A stretch of DNA of 64,000 bases from Polytrichum commune (taxonomy: Eukaryota; Streptophyta; Polytrichopsida; Polytrichales; Polytrichaceae), in contig OX485804.1 of the NCBI GenBank assembly GCA_950295325.1, positions 59,074,429 through 59,138,428 on the forward strand, read 5' to 3'. Below, in pieces: positions 12,191 to 22,572 of this stretch. Under the pieces are notes generated by a model, which had not been told where the DNA came from, made no database searches, and worked only from the letters and a program-made list of their open reading frames with translations. How positions within the stretch are numbered: position 1 is the stretch's first letter; each line of letters opens with the position of its first letter. The position numbers and the translations under genes are program-made.

Positions 12191-12745
12191 CAAAATCGAA
12201 AGAATGAAGGTTAGGACATCCGGCGAGACGTCGGAACCCTCGGTCGCGCACGAACTTGTCTCAATGGAAGCATCGACCACCGATTTTAGAGGAGTAAAAA
12301 TTCGATTCAGGACGAGTTACGAAGTGATGGGGCTTGAAATGATCGTGGGAGCCAGAAGAAGAAGGTGTACGAATGATGTGAGAGATCGACTGATTGATTA
12401 ATGAAAGAGGCGGGAAAGAGGTGAGGAGATTGGGGAGTCCCGAAGCCATAGCTGCAGGAGCTTCCGCAACGCAACTCTCACGGCACGCAGGCACAATACC
12501 CGGCAGGGGATGGATGAACGCTCCCTGGATGACACTTGGCCTGATCAAAAGCGACTCTGGATGAAATCCGCCCTCATGCTCTTTCGATGGTGGGCCCGTG
12601 TAGGCCACCTCATAGGGCATACGTGGCACGAATAGATGGAAAGTGGATGACCAATTTTTATTTTTTTAGGTGTCGAGAAGAGGCCACTGCCCCCCTTGTT
12701 TTGTTCGTTTCGTTTGGTCTCCTATGTGAAATTTGATTCATTTTA

Positions 12746-13324
12746 GGGCCACTTCACACACAAGGCTGAAGGCCCTTGACCTTGGCAATGTAAGAGCTCT
12801 CGTTGGTCGAAAAGGCGGAGACCGTCCAAGTTCACTTCACACTAGGAGCTGAAGGCCTAAAGGTCCAAAGAAAAGTTTGTGGGTGAAAAGTCTACATGGA
12901 GTCCTACATGGCTGGTTGTGGATAAGGGTGCATGGTCTATCGGAATTTGCGTCAGACCCACCTCCAAGAGGTGGGCTTGATGCAAATTCCGGGAGACCAT
13001 GACTTTTTTAATATATTTTTCTACCAAGATAGATTTCAAGGCAGACTGCATGGCAGATTCCAAGAAAGACAAACACCACCAAGTAATTATCTTAAATTGA
13101 TAAACTTGGAGACATATTATATTAAACCAAATCCTCCCCTCTTTTCCGCCAACAAAATAATGCAATGGTCCCGCAACATGGTTCATTCTCACTTCACATT
13201 ATGCTTGAGGGCCCAAGACTACATAAAAGGGCTTTCCCAACACCCATGGTACGGCTATTGGATGAGAGTCAAGGGTCCTCATCATTACAAGGTCACGGCT
13301 CTTGGCTCATGTGTGAAGTGGCCC
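12746..13324. mobile_element. PIF/Harbinger-type MITE, 579 bp
   Basis: Inverted ends start GGGCCACTTCACACA and stay similar for about 60 bp (both contain a GGCCCTTGACC or GAGCCGTGACC segment). TTA stands on both sides (12743-12745 and 13325-13327), a 3-bp TWA duplication typical of PIF/Harbinger. The interior has a hairpin around 12930-12995 (AATTTGCGTCAGACCCACC against GGTGGGCTTGATGCAAATT). A relative lies at 44342-44847. No intact protein is encoded. Confidence 0.75.
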
Positions 13325-13663
13325 TTAGTGCTAAGGGCATACTTTCATGGTTGTTCTAGCAATTCAAACTAGAGTTCGCCAACATCAAGGAAGTACTTGC
13401 CAATATTTTAAGCATCTTGTTGAATGAGTATTTTCATGTGGAGTAAGGAGACTACTGGTGTGACTGAGTAGATTTGTCTTGTTGTCCAACATGCAAGTTG
13501 GAATGTGATTATCCTTGGACTTACCTATTTTGAATCATGTTGTGTGATTGGATTTATCATATTTTATATCTTGAGAGTCTAGTTTATGAAGGAAGAATTG
13601 ATGTAACATATGATAATCTCATGTCCGGACCGGTGTTGTATTGGTATTCCAGGAAGAAGAAGA

Positions 13664-13690
13664 ACTCCGGTCCCTACTAGGGACCGGAGT
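13664..13690. other. 27-nt perfect palindrome (13-1-13)
   Basis: ACTCCGGTCCCTA, then C, then TAGGGACCGGAGT: 13 bp on each side are exactly complementary around one central base. It follows a GAAGAAGAAGAA run. Context gives no gene; it could be a hairpin of an unidentified element or a transcription terminator-like fold. Confidence 0.9.
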
Positions 13691-13817
13691 GAATAAAGTG
13701 TTTGTTCGTAGGACAACCGTGGCCGTACCCCAGGGTAGCGGCGTTGGGTGTAATACTACTTCACCCTTTGCAGGGAGTAGACACTATGTTAGTAACTGAG
13801 GTTTTAACCGGTTGAAC

Positions 13818-13925
13818 CGGGGGGGGGGGGGGGGGGAGGGGGGTGTGTAGGGTGTATGGGTTTTAGTTTAGAGTTTTGTGGGTCTTGCTACTTTGTTTGA
13901 GACGAGAAGCGTGCGTATTTGTTTG
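13818..13925 (-). repeat. Second LINE-derived 3' fragment with poly-G/poly-C edge
   Basis: On the minus strand this matches two separate parts of the LINE at 14199-15262: the coding stretch LLVSNKV (13890-13917 against 14772-14800) and the final AACCCAT..ACACA segment that ends in a C run (13818-13860 against 14199-14250). The material between them is absent. It looks like an internally deleted copy or a derivative that uses the same 3' end. Confidence 0.5.
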
Positions 13926-13959
13926 GGGTATAAGTGGAAGTTGGTTGTATAGTTGGTCG

Positions 13960-14035
13960 CCAAGTCATGGTTCCAAGGTTGGTTGGATAAGGACGTGCGT
14001 GTTATATTAATACGGTCCGGGTTCGATTCGCGTTG
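13960..14035 (+). repeat. tRNA-like segment (possible SINE head)
   Basis: GGTTCGATTC at 14020-14029 fits the RNA polymerase III B box, and TGGTTCCAAGGTTGG at 13968-13982 is a plausible A box about 40 bp upstream. An anticodon-arm-like GTGCGTGTTATATTAATAC lies between. The acceptor stem is not convincing, so I do not call a functional tRNA. On the minus strand near 14150-14197 a second tRNA-like string (GTAGTGGTAAGACCACTAG) is present. Confidence 0.35.
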
Positions 14036-14198
14036 AATCCGTCTGAGCGTGTTAGTGTAATACACTGTGACTTGGTGCTGCAAGTGAGGTAATCATAGGC
14101 AGGAAAGTTATGCCAACCAACCGGCTACTCCCCGCCTTTCTGAGCTATAGGTGGTAACTTAATAACTAGTGGTCTTACCACTACCCCTCTTTTGATCG

Positions 14199-15262
14199 AG
14201 GGGGGGGGGGGAGAAAGATGTTGTGTTGGGTTCATGGGTTTATATTGTGGTTTTGTAGATTTGTGATGGATTGGTTGTTTTCTATTCGTCTTTTATGAAT
14301 CAATATTGAATGCGCATATTGTGTAGCGATTATATTTATTTGTTTGAATGTGCTTCTAATTTGGGATGTAGGGAGTTTAAGTTGTGTTTCAAGTTCATTC
14401 ATCGAGGGGATGTGAGTTGTGGCTCTGGCTCCTAATGCTAGTACGATAAGTGGGGCTACGTTCCAACCCCTTGCTATGATATTGTCAATGAGTGGTTGAT
14501 ATTTTGTGATTTTCCTCTCCCTTGTTTCTACAGAGAATCTATCGTTACAGTATGTAAATTCAATAAATTGTATGGTAATTGTTGGCGTAGGTGCTTCTGG
14601 GGGTGGGGAGTTGTATGGGTGGCCAAGCAAGCATATTATGTCGGGTTTGAGCCTAGCGTTGCAGGAGCATCTTTGGGTGTTGCATGTGCATGGTAGTAAC
14701 CATGTTGGGACTGTGTTTTCTTGGGGTAGTTCATTGTATGTGCCTGCATTCATAAGTATGTAGTTTCTTGTTACTTTGTTTGAGACGAGAAGCTTACGTA
14801 TTTCCCATACTGCTCTGTTATGTCTATTTGTTATGAGCGCGTGGATGTGTTGTTGTTTGCATTTTAGGAGTATGTGTAACCATGTATCTGCTTCTGGTGA
14901 GTTACATATGGGACATGTGTGGGACGGGTATGCGATTCTACCAAAGAAGAGTTGTTTCCTAGCGTGTCCCATATATTGTCCAGTACGGAATTTTACTAGA
15001 CATGTTTTTTGTCTATCCGTGATGACTGGATTATTCCAAAAGTCATTTGATAATACTTTGTCAATATCTTTGTTGTCTAGCCACTTGTGTAATTGGTGTG
15101 TTTGGGTAGCTATGAGGGCTAGGTTGTGTTTTTTGTCATATTTAGTGATATATTTACCAAGGTGTCGGATGGGGCCTTTGTCGGGTGTTTCTTGCATTGA
15201 GTGCCACCAACCTTTTTGGAGGTAGTATGGTGTGGTATTGGTATTCCAACTATGTTATACCA
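14199..15262 (-). mobile_element. LINE 3' portion, 5'-truncated, restriction-like endonuclease type
   Basis: Minus-strand element whose reading frame is described in the next entry. After the stop codon about 30 bp of 3' UTR lead to a run of 13 C (plus-strand G run at 14199-14211). The 5' side breaks near 15262, so reverse transcriptase is missing; this is the usual result of incomplete reverse transcription. The same 3' end occurs again at 13818-13860. Confidence 0.6.
14232..15256 (-). CDS. LINE polyprotein C-terminus: zinc knuckle plus restriction-like endonuclease
   Basis: An open frame of about 340 codons; first Met at 15197, but the frame is open to about 15256 (GWWHS just before that Met). 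N-terminal part: QTHQLHKWLDNKDID, then TGQYMGHARKQLFFG, typical of sequence after a LINE reverse transcriptase. Next a finger-like CPICNSPEADTWLHILLKC followed by a HNRAVWEI motif. Then CTCNTQRCSCNARLKPDI, where the PD pair and the following FIEFTYCNDRF acidic residue and the RERKITKYQPL stretch resemble the PD-(D/E)xK restriction-like endonuclease of R2/Utopia/Dualen-type LINEs. Clade assignment is inference. It is intact as far as it goes, but a fragment, so no activity is expected alone. Confidence 0.6.
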
Positions 15263-17329
15263 TACTAGTCTTGGTATGAAGAGCTCCCAAAATTGATCAC
15301 ATGGGCATGGTAATGGTATTTGCATTATTAAGGTTAGGTATGATATAGGCAATGTATGAATATTAAAAGAAAATCAACGCTAAATATAGGTACGGTATTG
15401 ATATCAAGATTCTCTCGTCCAATATATTAGGGGAGTATGTACCTTACCCAAGGTACAAGGATTGCAATCCTTTCAATTAATTATCTTAGCGATTTCGCTA
15501 GAACCGAAATTGATTCATGTGATCATGTCCACTTGCATCTTCATTGTAAGAACCGATATTATGTTGCTCCCTAAGAGGGGTCACTTAATCGCTGCATTCT
15601 TTTCCTATTTATAATAGGTTGTCGATCCTACCTAAGCAATTATCGAGATATAACATCCACATTAACCTAAGCAATTGTCGAGATATAACATCCACGTTAA
15701 TGATTTCAACCTGCGTACTTTTGAGGAAAGACTACGCTAGGTATGTTATAGACCCAAGTATTACATAGCAATGTGCCTTGCCACATGTGTTCTTTGGGGT
15801 AGTAGGTTTAAACATATCATTACCAGACACCAATGTTTATACATTGGGCTAGACTGATATGCCAATACAACATTGGTCCACACCAACAAGTTTATAAAAT
15901 TAAAGTGTTTTCCATTCAAATAAGCGACAATCTTTGAGTTCTGTAGTAGAGAGGTGGTCAAGCCCCCCTCCTTAAACTTCAACTATACCCTACAATTGTG
16001 CATGTTGCCGATTCATAAATTTTCGATGAAATTCAACGCACACTCCCATATGGAGGGCGTCCAAACTTGTGTAACCTATTGGGTTTCACCAACTTTGCCT
16101 GTACATGGAAGTGTGCCCTTAGCATGATCTTTTTTTCATGACATTGAGTACTAGCAAAAATAAGAACTAAAAAATATTTTATGACCACATGGCTCAAAGT
16201 GCAGATTTGTTATTACACTAATGCATGGGAGAAGTCATCTTGAAGAAAGTTGCTACACTGGAACCTTCCGTTTTCCAAGCATCTAAGTGTCGTAGTGACT
16301 TGCGTACTTGATGCTGACTTCATTCTCAAGCATCAAAGTGTTATGATGACTAACCCACTTGGTGGTTGCATTCTCTTCTCAAACCCAAACCATGAAAGAA
16401 TACCCATGTTTTCATGGCATGGATTTTAGGCTTTAAAATCCATAGAATACATCGTTTCATTCGTACACATGGAGGTTGTATACTTTACTCTTAAAGAATA
16501 GTCATATTTGTCCACACCTCTTACGAACAATGTATTTGGTATTCATAGAATTGAACATGTGTAACACTACGTGGACCATCTCATCATTTGATAATCATTT
16601 TTAGAGCATGATCTTAGATGAAACAATCTTGTAGTTTTGCTTGCTTTTTCATCTCCAAGTAACTCTGCCGACACAAAAATCGTAGTGCGATGATTTATGA
16701 GCAAGGTTTGAGAATAAACATATAATTGTGTAGGTTTCGAAGATTTGTAGTCACAAAATTATACATCACAACACATGAGAGTAGGAAATGTACACCCTCG
16801 TGACATTAAGCCAATACATATGCACATTAAATTCACTAATTATTTATAACATGTTTTTTGTGTGCTAAGTAAGTGTGGAATACGTGAATTATTGAATGGT
16901 CGATAAGTTGTGTGAATGAATGCAATGAGAATGAGAGCTTGAGATTGAAAGGTAAATAAGAGTGACTTGCCCGTCTCACCCTTTATTTGTTAGGGCGACT
17001 CAACAATCAAGTGAAGTGATAAGATCGATCACCATTCAAAGAAAATCCATAGTTGGAGTGATGCAAAGTAATTCTTTTGGATGTACATATATTTTGTTGG
17101 AATTTTGGGCTCATTGGAGGCAACGATTAAAGTTAGGGCATTGCAAGTACTAGAACGAAAAGAAATTGCATTCAAGCGAATTGTTGAAATGTTCTTATAA
17201 TGCATTAAAATTGGGACGACAGAGAGATCCTCCAAAAATTTATGCAAGATTCATTAATTTGATAAGGAAATTGTCAAATTATTCGCTCCAAAAAGACATT
17301 GTCGATGTTGTACATTTCAAACCCACTCC
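15263..17329. other. Intergenic; one 35-bp tandem pair
   Basis: CCTAAGCAAT..GAGATATAACATCCAC is repeated at 15631-15665 and 15666-15700. An imperfect palindrome around TACCATAC lies at 15228-15272 near the LINE break. No gene is recognised in the rest. Confidence 0.5.
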
Positions 17330-17480
17330 TATCAAACTATTGTAATCTCCCAAGGATGACAAGTGGACGGTTTGTCGAAGTAGTGAATCTCAAAGACTAC
17401 AAAACAATTCACAATTGTATAATTACATTTTACCAAGTATAAGTCGATCTCCGTGAAGAAAATTAAACTAAGAATGTAAA
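17330..17480 (+). mobile_element. Fossil Ty3/gypsy reverse-transcriptase trace
   Basis: The stretch around GATGACAAGTGGACGGTTTG and CACAATTGTATAATTACATT follows the word order of the Ty3/gypsy region that encodes the KDG-W-M-C-D and AINKIT motifs of reverse transcriptase. It is broken and heavily decayed, and no LTRs are seen near it, so it is an old remnant. Recognition rests on word order only. Confidence 0.3.
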
Positions 17481-18796
17481 AGAAGATCTAGAACTTTCGT
17501 TATTGAGTTTACCCAATATCCAACCCACAACGCCCTAGGGTCCGAAGCATTTTAGGGTTAAACCCAAGGCCTTAACTCAAATCCCATGTGAATTGCAAGG
17601 TCAAGTTGCCTAAGGCCTGAATTAGGCCATAATAGTGACTCAAATGGGATGATATTCCAAGCACATGATATTCGTGCACACTACGACTATGGTCCGTCCA
17701 ATCGAAGTGGGCGTATAGTGGTGAACTTGAAAGTTTCATCCAGCTATGGGCCTTGAATCCTTCTCCAAGAACAAATGATGTGAAACCAATGTCTATGTTG
17801 GATTTAGCAAGTTGTTTTTATACAAGAAAGTATTCAACTTGATTGGGACACTTAAAAGTATTCATTATCTAACACATATGTGCATTCTGATCATGAACCA
17901 TAGTTTCTTCTTTTTTTGGGGGGGGGGGAGCACTGGATGCTCAACGGCACAAAATATATTGATTTTCATGTTTGATTGATGATGATCATCAGGAGATGGA
18001 TTGCATTTCACAAGTGTTTCCAAGCTTTAAAGATATGAAAATCCCAAAAAATGGTTGTTAAACTAAGAAGCGGACATTGAAGTTTGTAAGAACGTTGAGA
18101 AATCGAACAAGATTGGGAATAGCATAAGGTGCTCAACCACGCATGGGACTCTACCAAGCATGTATTTGTAGTTAGCATGTTTATGAATATAAAAGGAAAT
18201 GTTCTTTGATTGTTTTGGTATTTATGACACTTTTGAGGCCATCCACAGATATTGAATTTAAATGGGGCCTACAATTTGCACAAACACTGTCTTTGACACC
18301 CTAATCTTTAACCAATATCAACCATCCAAAGCCAACCACTTCTTGATATTCTCACCCAAAAATAAACGATTAGCACTATAATGCAAGTGCTATAACTTCT
18401 AAGTTAACACAACTAATAGAACACATGCAAGCAACACTAACAATAAGCATATGTACGCACAAATGAGTATCCTTTGACATTCCTTGAATCACAAGTGCGA
18501 TGATTGTTTGTAAATGTTGTTCATGTCTTGCTTGAAGTTTTAAGAGTCAATATGATCAACTTGCAACATAAGATTGCAAAGTACATTAGATACTCATTGG
18601 ACATTGATTACAATTCAAGGAAAAAGCATGGTTCCCTCGATAAGAATGCCACATCCTCATTTGTTAAACTTCAGTGACTTCTTCAAGAAGTGCTATGAAA
18701 TAATACATGGGTCACACTTCAAACTCACTAACCAACTACATAAATCATCATGTGAATTTTCAAGTCTTATCAAAGTGTCTTTTATATGCACAACTC
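17481..18796. other. Intergenic, nothing recognised
   Basis: AT-rich, with a T run then G run at about 17908-17929. No exon or repeat boundary is supported. Confidence 0.4.
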
Positions 18797-18799
18797 TAA

Positions 18800-18813
18800 G
18801 AGCATCTCCACCC
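18800..18813 (+). repeat. Harbinger left terminal inverted repeat
   Basis: GAGCATCTCCACCC, identical on the opposite strand to 27456-27469, preceded by the TAA target duplication. Confidence 0.85.
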
Positions 18814-19506
18814 TTGGGCAGTAAGGGAGGCTCTCCAAATGCGCTTTGAAGGGCTCCAAACATCCATTAAATTTCTTTAGAGTGGCACTCCCCCACTGTT
18901 ACTTGCATATTGGCTCTTCAAGCCAAAAACGGCCAGGAATATTCCATGTGATGACATGTCCGACCCTGGCCAAAAATAACCCACCTGTCCACTTTCCACT
19001 TTCGAACCTGTTTCAAGGAGGTGCTGAAATGAGAGCTTGTCACTTAGCTGGCCTTGCTGGCAGTGATTACCTTGAGGGAGGATTCTGTAGCCCTGAATGA
19101 TTTCTGCTCACATTCTCACGGTCCTGTCCCGATCTCACCTTAATCGACTCCCCTTCTCAAGCTTAACTTGATCTCAGCTTCATCTCTTTGTGAAGGAAGG
19201 ATCGCCAAGGACGAAGTCTGCAAAGAACCACTATTCCTTGGGTTTGTTTCTCACAACACATGTTCTCGTACAAGACTCAATCATCAATGTTTTGGGAGTA
19301 GGAGATTGTTACACCACTCACGTTGAGCTGTGGATCTGCTACAACTGAGATCCATTAATCCAGGTGACACCACACAGGTAAATTTCCTAAGTCTTGAACT
19401 TCAACCGGTTCATCTCTAACTGGCGGTCGGTTCTTCCCACTAATTAGTGCTATCGTGAGCACTCACTTGCTGGCCACTTGCAGTGAGGGCATACAATAGC
19501 ACGTCG

Positions 19507-19827
19507 GAATCGCCGCTATAGCACTAATTTTGATCGAGGTCAGATGCCCATTAGGGGTAAGGAGATAGCTCACGCACTTGTGAGAAGTCCGTCCATCTCA
19601 TCGTCTTCCCGAGGAACACTTCTGCGAGTTCGAAAGTGATAGATCAGAGAAAATAATTTTTAGATTGCTGTGCCCCCTTGCTTATTTGGTAAACCATGCG
19701 GCAAGGTTAAAAAGTGCGCGGAAGCGCTGCCGAATGTTTTTCGGCAGACTCTTGTGGAAACCCATTCGCTAACACTAATTCTGATGACACTAATTTTCTG
19801 GTGATCAGATCACCATCGCGGAAGGAG
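19507..19827 (+). repeat. Harbinger internal inverted repeat, left arm
   Basis: About 321 bp from GAATCGCCGCTATAGC to ACCATCGCGGAAGGAG, nearly identical in inverse to 26688-27008. It contains no whole gene. Its low divergence compared with the rest suggests conversion between arms or a recent duplication. Confidence 0.85.
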
Positions 19828-19849
19828 ATACCTCTGCACTTGCTTGAAT

Positions 19850-20470
19850 TGCTCCCCAATTTGTTCACATTTCTCATGTATTGGGTTCACACATTGCCTT
19901 TTTGGCTTCTTGCATTGAGAGAGTGTCGAGAGAGTTTTACCTCCGCTGGAGGCAATCTGTGGGGGTGCTTTCGTGGGTAGCATGCATGTGTCGTTGCTGG
20001 TGACGTGGAGTAGGTTGAGTGTGAATTTGAGGAGAGTTGGAACTTAATACTCCAGGGACCTGAATGGCGGAGAAGGTTTTGAGTTCACACATTGGCTTTG
20101 ATGTTTACTTCTGCAAGGCTCGCCGACTTTGTGGCTATGTCGATCCTTGACATGCGTGACATTCTCTGCCGACACACTGTAAGATCATGAGAAAGGTGAA
20201 CCTGAGAAAGTTTCAGAATTCCCTACCTGCTCCCCAATTCGCTCGTTCTCTCAAGTTCACACATTGCCTGTTGATTTTTTTGCTTCTGAATTGAGAGTGG
20301 GGCAGGAAGTTTCACATCAGCTGGAGGCAATTTGTGGGCGTGGGTTTTTTCTGGGTGCCCTTTTGGAAGGAGCAGGCATTTCTGGTTGTTGGTCACGTGG
20401 AGTAGGTTCGGCGTGAATTTGTAGAGGGTAGGGCTCTCAGTCCAGGAACCCTGAATGGCCCTCACACCCA
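19850..20470 (+). repeat. Diverged direct repeat ahead of the transposase
   Basis: Two units of about 240 bp (19850-20090 and 20222-20470) share GTTCACACATTGCC, GCTGGAGGCAAT(C/T)TGTGGG, GACGTGGAGTAGGTT or CACGTGGAGTAGGTT, and a CCTGAATGGC end. They lie just upstream of the transposase start and may carry its promoter or leader. Confidence 0.6.
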
Positions 20471-20579
20471 CGAACCGAGACTTTATGTTCTGGTTCACGA
20501 CATAATTATGGATGTAGTTAGGATAATCAAATACCTTGATTTTCAAATAAGCTGACACTTAAGACTGTGCAGGGATTCC

Positions 20580-21878
20580 ATGGATGCTTGGCGCGAACAA
20601 TTTAGGGCAAGCAGGCAACGCCTCCTCGATGATGATGATGAGGATGATGTTGTCCTGAATTTTGTATTGGGATTAGGGTTTGTGAATCCCGAACGAGCAT
20701 TACCATCAATTCCTGGTGGATCCCGGCCTGGAAAGTCCCTTAACATTGAGTGGTTTAGGGTTGAGATGCATCATCGCATGATTTCTGATTATTTTTGTGA
20801 CGAGCCGGTGTATGGGCCAAATTTGTTCCGTAGACGCTATCGCATGCAACGTTTACTTTTTTTGACAATCATGGAGAAGGTTTTTCAGCGAGACAATTAC
20901 TTTGTCCAGAAAGTAGATGCGTGTGGGTACGTAGGACTTTCATCGCACCAAAAGTGCACATCTGCGCTACGAATGCTTTGTCATGGTTTGTCGGGAGATG
21001 CCACGGATGAATATTGCCGAACAAGTGAAAGCACGGCTATGGAGTGTATGAAGAGATTTTGTTTGGCAATTAGGGCGGAGTTTGAAGATCATCATCTGAG
21101 GCAACCAACTCGGGAAGACTTTGAAAAACAACTGGCTATTAATCGTGATCGCGGGTTCCCCGGCATGTTCGCGTCTCTCGATTGCATGCACTATGTTTGG
21201 AAGAATTGTCCCGTTGCTTGGCAGGGGGATTTTGGAAACAAAGATGGCAATATGTCTATCATTTTGGAGGCTGTTGCGGATAGGGATTTGCACATCTGGC
21301 ATGTTTTTTTTGGATTGCCCGGTTCTAACAATGACTTGAATGTGCTTGATAGATCTCCCTTGATCCATAATATGCTCACTTCTGAGGCTCGTGATATGAG
21401 TTTTCAAGTGAACGGGAGCAATTATGATCGTTATTATTTGCTCACTGATGGAATCTATCCAGAGTGGGCATGTTTTATTCAAAGCATTCATGAACCTCAA
21501 GACGAGAAAATGGCTTACTTTGTTGAGCGGCAAGAAGCCGTGCGAAAAGATGTTGAACGATGTTTCGGAGTTTTACAAGCGCGGTTTGCGATTCTCCAAA
21601 ATCCATCCCGGTTTTGGAGCATAGACATCATTACAAACATCATGTTCGCATGTTGTATCATCCATAACATGATCATCGAAGACGAAGCGGACATAGAAGG
21701 ACTTGAAGACATCATTACGGAATTGAGACAAGATGTGGTACCCTTATGCCGTGGGTTGTCTTTTGAACAATTGATAGAAACCACAAAAGAGGTAGAAAAT
21801 CGCGACACTCATTTTGGACTAAGGGGTGACTTGATAGAACATTTGTGGGCACTCAAAGGTGCCATTCATATGGCATAA
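20580..21878 (+). CDS. PIF/Harbinger transposase (HARBI1-like DDE nuclease), intact
   Basis: A 432-codon frame without introns, the full length for plant Harbinger transposases. An acidic DDDDEDDVV segment is near the start. After about residue 100 come YVGLSSHQKCTSALRML and DEYCRTSEST, usual in the family. The DDE triad is visible: D in FASLDCMHYVWKNC (about residue 202), D in GLPGSNNDLNVL (about 251), and E in RKDVERCFGVLQARF (about 328). The enzyme would cut and paste DNA at the GAGCATC termini with TWA targets, in the nucleus, together with the Myb-like partner. I chose the ATG at 20580 because it leads directly into MDAWREQ and the upstream frame has stops. No broken residue is seen. Confidence 0.92.
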   Translation: MDAWREQFRASRQRLLDDDDEDDVVLNFVLGLGFVNPERALPSIPGGSRPGKSLNIEWFRVEMHHRMISDYFCDEPVYGPNLFRRRYRMQRLLFLTIMEKVFQRDNYFVQKVDACGYVGLSSHQKCTSALRMLCHGLSGDATDEYCRTSESTAMECMKRFCLAIRAEFEDHHLRQPTREDFEKQLAINRDRGFPGMFASLDCMHYVWKNCPVAWQGDFGNKDGNMSIILEAVADRDLHIWHVFFGLPGSNNDLNVLDRSPLIHNMLTSEARDMSFQVNGSNYDRYYLLTDGIYPEWACFIQSIHEPQDEKMAYFVERQEAVRKDVERCFGVLQARFAILQNPSRFWSIDIITNIMFACCIIHNMIIEDEADIEGLEDIITELRQDVVPLCRGLSFEQLIETTKEVENRDTHFGLRGDLIEHLWALKGAIHMA

Positions 21879-22572
21879 TATGTATTTTAAATATTTACAT
21901 AATCAATGATAATATCTGTTTCCGTTTAATGTCAAGCCGATGTCCACCTCTTCCTCTACCTCTAAGTTATCCGTACTATTCTCTTGTGCATAAACATTTC
22001 ATGAAGTGGGCTGATTTAAAGACACATGCTCTATTCCATCATACTCTACACCATTACGGTACTCTACACCATCGTGCCCCGTCTCCTCTCCATAACTTGG
22101 GCGCGAAAGTGCGTGGGCTTGAGAGGCCACAATCTCCGGATTATCGACAAACAAACTCGGCACCTGATAATCACTTGTATGTACAAGCATCAACAAATTC
22201 AAATTAAATCTCTACAATACTGCCCTTGACTCATGTTTCTATGAGTGATTAATGTACACTCACGTTTCTATGAGTGATTAATTCACTCCTACTTAACTCC
22301 ACTTCTCTACATTTGAGGAGATTGCAACCTCATTCATTAAGTCCTACCTCCTGTTCAAAGAGAGTCAATCCCAAGCTTGGAACCAAGCCAAGAAACACAA
22401 AGGTCAAGATTACAGTCTAAGACATCTAAATTCCGCTTCTCTACACTCTCCTCTAGCATAACGCTGGCTACATGGGAAGAGATTGCAACCTTATCCATTA
22501 TATCTACCATCAGCCTGTGGGCGAAAATGCTCTTTAATTTTTCTTATTTCTTCAAGAAGTTGGCTTCTCTAT

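Larger units (their letters stand above)
8213..12449 (-). pseudogene. Five-exon gene, probable plastid-targeted membrane protein, with two frame lesions
   Basis: Family not recognised. Proposed exons, 5' to 3': 12191-12449, 10821-10935 (or -10939), 9248-9387, 8919-8965, 8213-8300. Phases agree at every junction from exon 2 on, and donors are GTGAGT, GTAAGT, GTAATT and GTGAGG. Exon 1 starts MASGLPNLL and is rich in Ser/Thr/His, like a chloroplast transit peptide. Exon 2 reads MEGDVLHKLETGAIPIG; exon 3 has NGGWADGKWGRYKDKRVRC then the hydrophobic ILAGIIFTFIVW; exon 5 ends LPGGFIWAVCDKLILYTNS. Two problems appear: the frame that joins exon 2 is shifted one base from the MASG frame inside exon 1 (around the T5/A4 runs near 12285-12300), and exon 4 has an in-frame TGA after VAYKIWTSD. 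Either the gene is decaying, the assembly has errors, or the protein ends at VAYKIWTSD. Confidence 0.5.

Noticed and set aside
14020-14029. Functional tRNA gene
   Set aside because: B box is good but the acceptor and D stems do not pair convincingly; kept only as a tRNA-like segment.
14776-15225. 149-codon plus-strand frame
   Set aside because: It is antisense to the LINE C-terminal domain.
15361-15720. LTR of a retrotransposon
   Set aside because: No paired copy, primer-binding site or polypurine tract is visible.
20967-21533. 188-codon minus-strand frame
   Set aside because: It is the shadow of the Harbinger transposase, which has the full catalytic triad on the plus strand.
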